From the NCBI GenBank assembly GCA_002418185.1, contig DIDN01000140.1, positions 1-9,627 of the forward strand: DNA of 9,627 bases. Reading direction: 5' to 3'. Both the position numbers and the translations under genes were made by a program. Within the stretch, counting starts at the first letter, position 1. Every line of letters starts with the position of its first letter. Shown piece after piece: positions 6,754 to 9,627 of the stretch. Source of the stretch: Deltaproteobacteria bacterium UBA5799 (GTDB lineage: Bacteria > Desulfobacterota > GWC2-55-46). The notes under the pieces were generated by a model. It saw only the letters and a program-made list of their open reading frames with translations, did not search any database and was not told where the DNA came from.

Positions 6754-7488
6754 TCAGGCGGACTTGGCGGCCTTGGAGGCCTTCTTTTTGGCTGTCACTG
6801 CTTCCCTGCTGCCGAATATGGCGGTCCCGATCCGGACCATGGTGGCGCCCTCTTCTATGGCAACCTCGAAGTCGCTGGACATGCCCATCGAGAGGTCCTT
6901 CAGGAAAACACCCGGGTACTTTTCCTTGTTTATGCGCTCTGCAAGGCGCCGGAGCATCGCGAAATACGGCCTCGACATCTCGGGGTCCTCGAAGAAGGGG
7001 GGTATGGACATGAGGCCCTTGAGCTTGAGGTTCGCCATGCCCGAGACGGCCCTGGCGAGCTTTACGGCCTCGTCCGGGCTTACCCCGCCCTTGGTCTTCT
7101 CCCTCGCTATGTTCACCTCTATCATGATGTCGAGCGGCCCGGCAGCCCTTTTGTCAAGCTCCTTGGCGAGCTCGACCGAGTCCACGCTCTCTATCATGTC
7201 AAAGAGCCCGGCCGCGACCTTGGCCTTGTTCTTCTGGAGATGGCCTATGAAGTGCCATTTTACCTTCTTGTCCTTGATCTTGCCGATCTTTTCCTGGGCC
7301 TCCTGGACGTAATTCTCGCCAAAGACCCGGAGGCCTGCCGAGACGGCCTCCTTGACCTTCTTGGCCTCGACCATCTTGGTGACGGCCACGACGGTTATCT
7401 CGCCGGGGTCGCGGCCCGCCTTCCTTGCAGCCCGCCTTATGCGGTCGTATATGTTGAGGATATTCTCGGAAATATTGTTCCCAGCCAT
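6754..7488 (-). CDS. yggS: YggS/PROSC-family pyridoxal-phosphate homeostasis protein
   Basis: This single-domain, alanine-racemase-fold PLP-binding protein buffers PLP and amino-acid pools; no enzymatic activity is established for the family. The 244 residues contain the PLP lysine in VAVTKMV (K38), FGENYVQE (56-63), WHFIGHLQKNK (78-88) and the signature SMGMSSDFEVAIEEGATMVRIG near 200-221. The C-terminus carries an extra Lys/Ala-rich tail after the usual end at GSREA. It is the first gene of the yggS-proC-yggT-divIVA-yggU operon, a grouping also common near division genes in Gram-positive bacteria. Confidence 0.96.
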   Translation of the reverse strand: MAGNNISENILNIYDRIRRAARKAGRDPGEITVVAVTKMVEAKKVKEAVSAGLRVFGENYVQEAQEKIGKIKDKKVKWHFIGHLQKNKAKVAAGLFDMIESVDSVELAKELDKRAAGPLDIMIEVNIAREKTKGGVSPDEAVKLARAVSGMANLKLKGLMSIPPFFEDPEMSRPYFAMLRRLAERINKEKYPGVFLKDLSMGMSSDFEVAIEEGATMVRIGTAIFGSREAVTAKKKASKAAKSA

Positions 7489-7507
7489 TCAGGAGATTCC
7501 GGCAAAC

Positions 7508-7535
7508 AGTATTTGGGGCCCTAAAAGGCTCTCAA
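7508..7535 (-). promoter_or_regulatory. Candidate sigma70-type promoter of the yggS operon
   Basis: On the minus strand TTGAGA (7530-7535) is followed after 16 bases by AATACT (7508-7513), with five and four matches to the consensus hexamers. Transcription would start near 7501, about 13 bases before the yggS ATG. It is a weak match, supported mainly by position. Confidence 0.35.
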
Positions 7536-7581
7536 TAACGTGCGGGGAGAAGAGAAGCGACCTTGCTGGAAAACAACTTAT

Positions 7582-7724
7582 GGCAATCTCTAAAAATTGA
7601 TCTTTTCCTCGTACTCTATGTCAGGCCGGGAATAAAAATGCTCACATATTCGCATATATGCTCAGCTTTTTATTCCCGTCCTTCCGGGAAAAGCGGGAAA
7701 AATCTCTAATTTTTAGAGGTTGCC
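7582..7724. repeat. Nested inverted repeat, about 143 bp
   Basis: The outer arms GGCAATCTCTAAAAATT (7582-7598) and AATTTTTAGAGGTTGCC (7708-7724) pair at 16 of 17 positions, and the odd one would be a G-U pair in RNA. Inside, GGGAATAAAAA (7628-7638) and TTTTTATTCCC (7667-7677) pair perfectly. The centre holds the palindrome GCATATATGC (7652-7661). The right outer arm also has its own hairpin, CTCTAA-TTT-TTAGAG. This could be a small non-autonomous mobile element or a folded leader or small RNA. No coding capacity was seen. Confidence 0.7.
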
Positions 7725-7807
7725 TTGTCACCCGTTGTTTACGAGACCTTATAGCACATATGCGGACGTCGTCCAAGAGAAATCTTGATTTTCAGGCGGA
7801 TTTCGCG

Positions 7808-7846
7808 AAAAAAAATCAGGACGCAGCAGGGCCCGATACCGGGCCC
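7808..7846 (-). terminator. Candidate terminator at the end of the SpoIIM-family gene
   Basis: GGGCCCG-GTAT-CGGGCCC on the minus strand is a perfect 7-bp hairpin (7829-7846) within the last codons of the gene. Eight T (7808-7815) follow directly after the TGA stop. The 13-base gap between stem and T run is too long for a standard intrinsic terminator, so the call is tentative. Confidence 0.35.
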
Positions 7847-8457
7847 ATGTAATGCAGGAGGGCCATCTCCCATACGGCGGCCATGAAAAGAATAATGATT
7901 ACGAGCAGATACAGCCTCACACCGTTTCTCCCGGCAATGAGGAGCGCCTCTTTCCTCGACTCCGTCCCCTTGCGGCCCGGCCAGATGAGGGAGAGGCCCA
8001 GGTCCGTCCCTACTGAAGAGGACAGGCAGTATGCCCCGAATTCGAGGACAAAAGTACCGTAGAATACAAGGAGCATCGCCGGGGTCGCGTCCATACCTGC
8101 TATGAGTATGCCTATTATGAAGCTCCTCCAGACCGCCACCATGTAGGGGAAAAAGAATACGAGCCCCGTAAGGGTCGTGCTGAGGAAGGCCCCGAACAGC
8201 AGGTTGAAAGAAAAAGTGTAGAGTATCTTGAGCGGGAGGTTTTCGGCGAGCGCTCCCGTGAGCGGCTTAAGATACGGGAGCTCCTGGATCTCCCTCAACT
8301 GCTCTTCCCGTAGCTCGATTACGCCCGGATACCCCTGTGCCACCATCCATTGTCCGAAAAAAAGGAATATAACGTGGACGGCGGCATAGAAGATGATCAG
8401 GTTCCTGACCCTCCCTGCCGCCACGAGCGATTTGGCAAGTGTCTCGTTCAATCCCAT
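7816..8457 (-). CDS. Stage II sporulation protein M (SpoIIM) family membrane protein
   Basis: This is a 213-residue multispanning inner-membrane protein. Hydrophobic segments lie at about 19-40, 78-108, 112-131, 133-150 and 181-202. The family features are FGAFLSTTLTGLVFFFPYMVAVWRS-type sequence in the middle, then FYGTFVLEFGAYCLSSSVG, with the charged Glu in the LEF segment that SpoIIM proteins share. SpoIIM acts in the septal peptidoglycan machinery of endospore formers; homologues in non-sporulating bacteria have no settled role, so no sporulation function is inferred. The ATG at 8457 is preferred. An in-frame TTG at 8514 would add 19 residues that do not look like a signal or family sequence. 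Confidence 0.78.
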   Translation of the reverse strand: MGLNETLAKSLVAAGRVRNLIIFYAAVHVIFLFFGQWMVAQGYPGVIELREEQLREIQELPYLKPLTGALAENLPLKILYTFSFNLLFGAFLSTTLTGLVFFFPYMVAVWRSFIIGILIAGMDATPAMLLVFYGTFVLEFGAYCLSSSVGTDLGLSLIWPGRKGTESRKEALLIAGRNGVRLYLLVIIILFMAAVWEMALLHYMGPVSGPAAS

Positions 8458-8554
8458 CCAGTCTCTTTCGGTTGAGCTTGAGTATCCGCAAGCGTAAGGG
8501 CGGAATTCATACAATATACCAGAATCGGAAGCTGGGGGGCGGTGAAAGGGGCGC

Positions 8555-8728
8555 CTATTTTCTTTTGCCTCCGGACTTCTTGGCGGGTTTTACGCGGCAA
8601 GGGTCGTATTTACCTACTATGGCCTTGAGCTTCATGCAGTAAAGCCCCCCGGTCTTGTAGCAGATTTCTTTTTTCGGGTCCAGGAACACGGCGTGGGCGC
8701 ATTCTATGCAAACCGTCGGCTCGCTCAT
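8555..8728 (-). CDS. Small cysteine-rich protein, 57 residues
   Basis: I do not recognise a named family. The frame starts MSEPTVCIECAHAVFLDPKK and ends with a strongly basic tail (KPAKKSGGKRK). Its five cysteines are C7, C10 (a CxxC pair), C23, C31 and C44, an arrangement compatible with a zinc-ribbon or other metal site. An in-frame stop upstream fixes the start at the ATG 8728 or the ATT two codons before it. A GGAGG lies about 20 bases upstream, too far for ideal use. It lies 97 bases upstream of the SpoIIM-family gene on the same strand and is divergent from the receiver-PilZ gene. Composition and even Cys spacing argue for a real gene. Confidence 0.68.
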   Translation of the reverse strand: MSEPTVCIECAHAVFLDPKKEICYKTGGLYCMKLKAIVGKYDPCRVKPAKKSGGKRK

Positions 8729-8791
8729 GGGAATGGATTTTAATTACTTATCCTCCGTTCATCAAGCGGAAATTTCGGCAGGGCTGTGCTA

Positions 8792-8820
8792 TTGACAAAC
8801 AGGACGAAATGCCTTAAAAG
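8792..8820 (+). promoter_or_regulatory. Candidate promoter for the receiver-PilZ gene
   Basis: A perfect TTGACA (8792-8797) is followed after 17 bases by TAAAAG (8815-8820), a weak -10. A start near 8827 would fall after the TTG at 8823, which bears on the choice of start codon for the next gene. Confidence 0.35.
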
Positions 8821-8822
8821 GA

Positions 8823-9572
8823 TTGAGAATCCCAAAAGGAGCCGCCCCCATTCTTACTCCCCCAAAGACCATAGTCGTCGCAGACCCCGACGGGGCAAGG
8901 TGTCTTAAGCTCGCCGCAATGGTAAAGAGGCTCGACTACAACGTCTTCCTTGCCTCGAACGGCTCTGACCTCATCCGGATGACCTCCGGCATAATACCCA
9001 ACGCGGTGCTCCTCGACCTTGATATGCCCCCGGTATCCGGGCAGCCCTGCCTGGAGGCCCTGAGGTCGAACAGGAGCCTCAGCATGATAAGGGTAATAAC
9101 GGTCTCGGACGCGGGGCGGACGACCGACCTGGTGGCCTCGACATCGAGGGGGGCCGCCGGGTATGTGACGAGGCCCGTAAGCCCGACCGAGCTCTACAGG
9201 ACGGTACAGAAGCTCATCGAGTCCAGGCCCAGGAATTTCCTGAGGATACGGGTCCTTTTCAAGGCGACCGTCATAACCGGCACCACTGGCCGCGCTACCT
9301 TCGCGACCGCCCTCTCCGAGCAGGGAGTATTCATAAGGACGCTCAAGCCGTTCCCCGAGGGCACGAAGGTGAAGGTCTCGCTTGAGCTACCGACCCCAAA
9401 GCCCCTCGTGCTCGATGGCGAGGTGCTCTACGCGGTGAAAGAAGCGCCGGACGGCCTCGCCGAGCCTGGCATGGGCATAAAATTCACGGGACTTGCCCAA
9501 AGCATCCAGGCAGGCCTCCGTAAGTTCATAGAGGACCAGGTCATAGGCGAGGGCGGAGAAGGGCTCCTCTGA
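8823..9572 (+). CDS. Receiver (CheY-like) domain fused to a PilZ domain
   Basis: This is a two-domain signalling protein with no DNA-binding or enzymatic output domain. It would couple a phosphorelay input to a c-di-GMP-type PilZ output, for example in motility or surface-polysaccharide control. Numbered from the TTG, residues 15-135 are the receiver: acidic pair D21/D23, phospho-acceptor D65 in LLDLDMPP, and switch Ser95. The invariant Lys is Arg (R117 in YVTRP). Residues about 137-240 are PilZ: RNFLR (137-141), LSEQGVFIRT (164-173), GEVLYAV and GMGIKF. The Asp/Asn of the (D/N)xSxxG motif is Ala163, so c-di-GMP binding may be weak or lost. The start is uncertain. The TTG at 8823 has AAAAGGA abutting it, and an in-frame ATT at 8850 has AAGGAG eight bases upstream. 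No ATG occurs before the acidic pair. Confidence 0.88.
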   Translation: MRIPKGAAPILTPPKTIVVADPDGARCLKLAAMVKRLDYNVFLASNGSDLIRMTSGIIPNAVLLDLDMPPVSGQPCLEALRSNRSLSMIRVITVSDAGRTTDLVASTSRGAAGYVTRPVSPTELYRTVQKLIESRPRNFLRIRVLFKATVITGTTGRATFATALSEQGVFIRTLKPFPEGTKVKVSLELPTPKPLVLDGEVLYAVKEAPDGLAEPGMGIKFTGLAQSIQAGLRKFIEDQVIGEGGEGLL

Positions 9573-9574
9573 AC

Positions 9575-9627
9575 AGGCTGCTGAAAAAGCCCAATCTGCT
9601 GTGTCGTCTTCAAAATTCGTCACTGCG
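9575..9627. repeat. Probable dispersed repeat or insertion-sequence end, cut by the window edge
   Basis: Just after the receiver-PilZ stop, the sequence GGCTGCTGAAAAAGCC begins a stretch continuing through GTCGTCTTCAAAATTCGTCA. I recall very similar strings at the ends of transposons and as intergenic repeats in deltaproteobacterial genomes, but cannot verify this here. No gene is supported in it. Confidence 0.4.

Larger units (their letters stand above)
7489..7815. other. Intergenic region upstream of the yggS operon
   Basis: These 327 bases contain no supportable gene. From right to left they hold the downstream flank of the SpoIIM-family gene with an eight-base A run, an A+T-rich nested inverted repeat at 7582-7724, and a candidate minus-strand promoter close to yggS. 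The A+T-rich character contrasts with the flanking genes. Confidence 0.7.

Noticed and set aside
6718..7524. Plus-strand open frames of up to 268 codons opposite yggS, and similar ones opposite proC
   Set aside because: They have no recognisable motifs and mirror well-identified genes; such shadows are expected at this G+C content.
7582..7724. CRISPR-like or riboswitch reading of the nested repeat
   Set aside because: The repeats are inverted, not direct and regularly spaced, and no known riboswitch core was recognised.
9575..9590. GGCT...AGCC hairpin as terminator of the receiver-PilZ gene
   Set aside because: The stem is only about four pairs and no T run follows.

Overview
The window looks like a chromosomal segment of a Gram-negative bacterium from the broad Deltaproteobacteria/Nitrospirota grouping. 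This placement is an inference. It rests on a high-G+C core, a receiver-PilZ fusion of the kind common in those groups, a yggS-proC-yggT-divIVA-yggU cluster, and surface-polysaccharide genes. No rRNA, tRNA or CRISPR array was seen.

Left part (1-4006, minus strand apart from the insertion sequence): a surface-glycan locus of visibly lower G+C. One 60-base line here (3661-3720) has 22 G/C, against 41 in a line of the core (7021-7080). It holds a family 2 glycosyltransferase that runs off the left edge, and one large gene cut in two by an IS3-family (IS407-group) element at 1306-2502. Removing the element and one copy of its 4-bp target duplication (GCAG) restores a single frame of 698 residues from the ATG (702 from an upstream GTG). 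The restored protein has an N-terminal SAM methyltransferase, a protein-kinase-like domain with intact HRD and DFG motifs, and a C-terminal lipopolysaccharide-kinase-like domain whose two catalytic aspartates are both Asn. The methyltransferase plus kinase pairing recalls WbdD, the enzyme that caps O-antigen chains. The extra C-terminal pseudokinase is the most unusual thing in the window.

Boundary (about 4030-4736): two decayed fragments abut. One is the first half of a HepT-type (DUF86/HEPN) toxin gene with an internal stop. The other is a central piece of an ISL3-family transposase with frameshifts, followed by a possible ISL3 end.

Core (4737-7488, minus strand): a compact operon yggS-proC-yggT-divIVA-yggU, giving PLP homeostasis, proline synthesis, a small membrane protein, a DivIVA coiled-coil protein and a DUF167 protein. 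Its upstream spacer holds a candidate promoter and a 143-bp nested inverted repeat. Further right are a SpoIIM-family membrane protein, a 57-residue cysteine-rich protein, and a divergently transcribed receiver-PilZ protein with degenerate signature residues. The right edge cuts into what looks like a dispersed repeat or insertion-sequence end.
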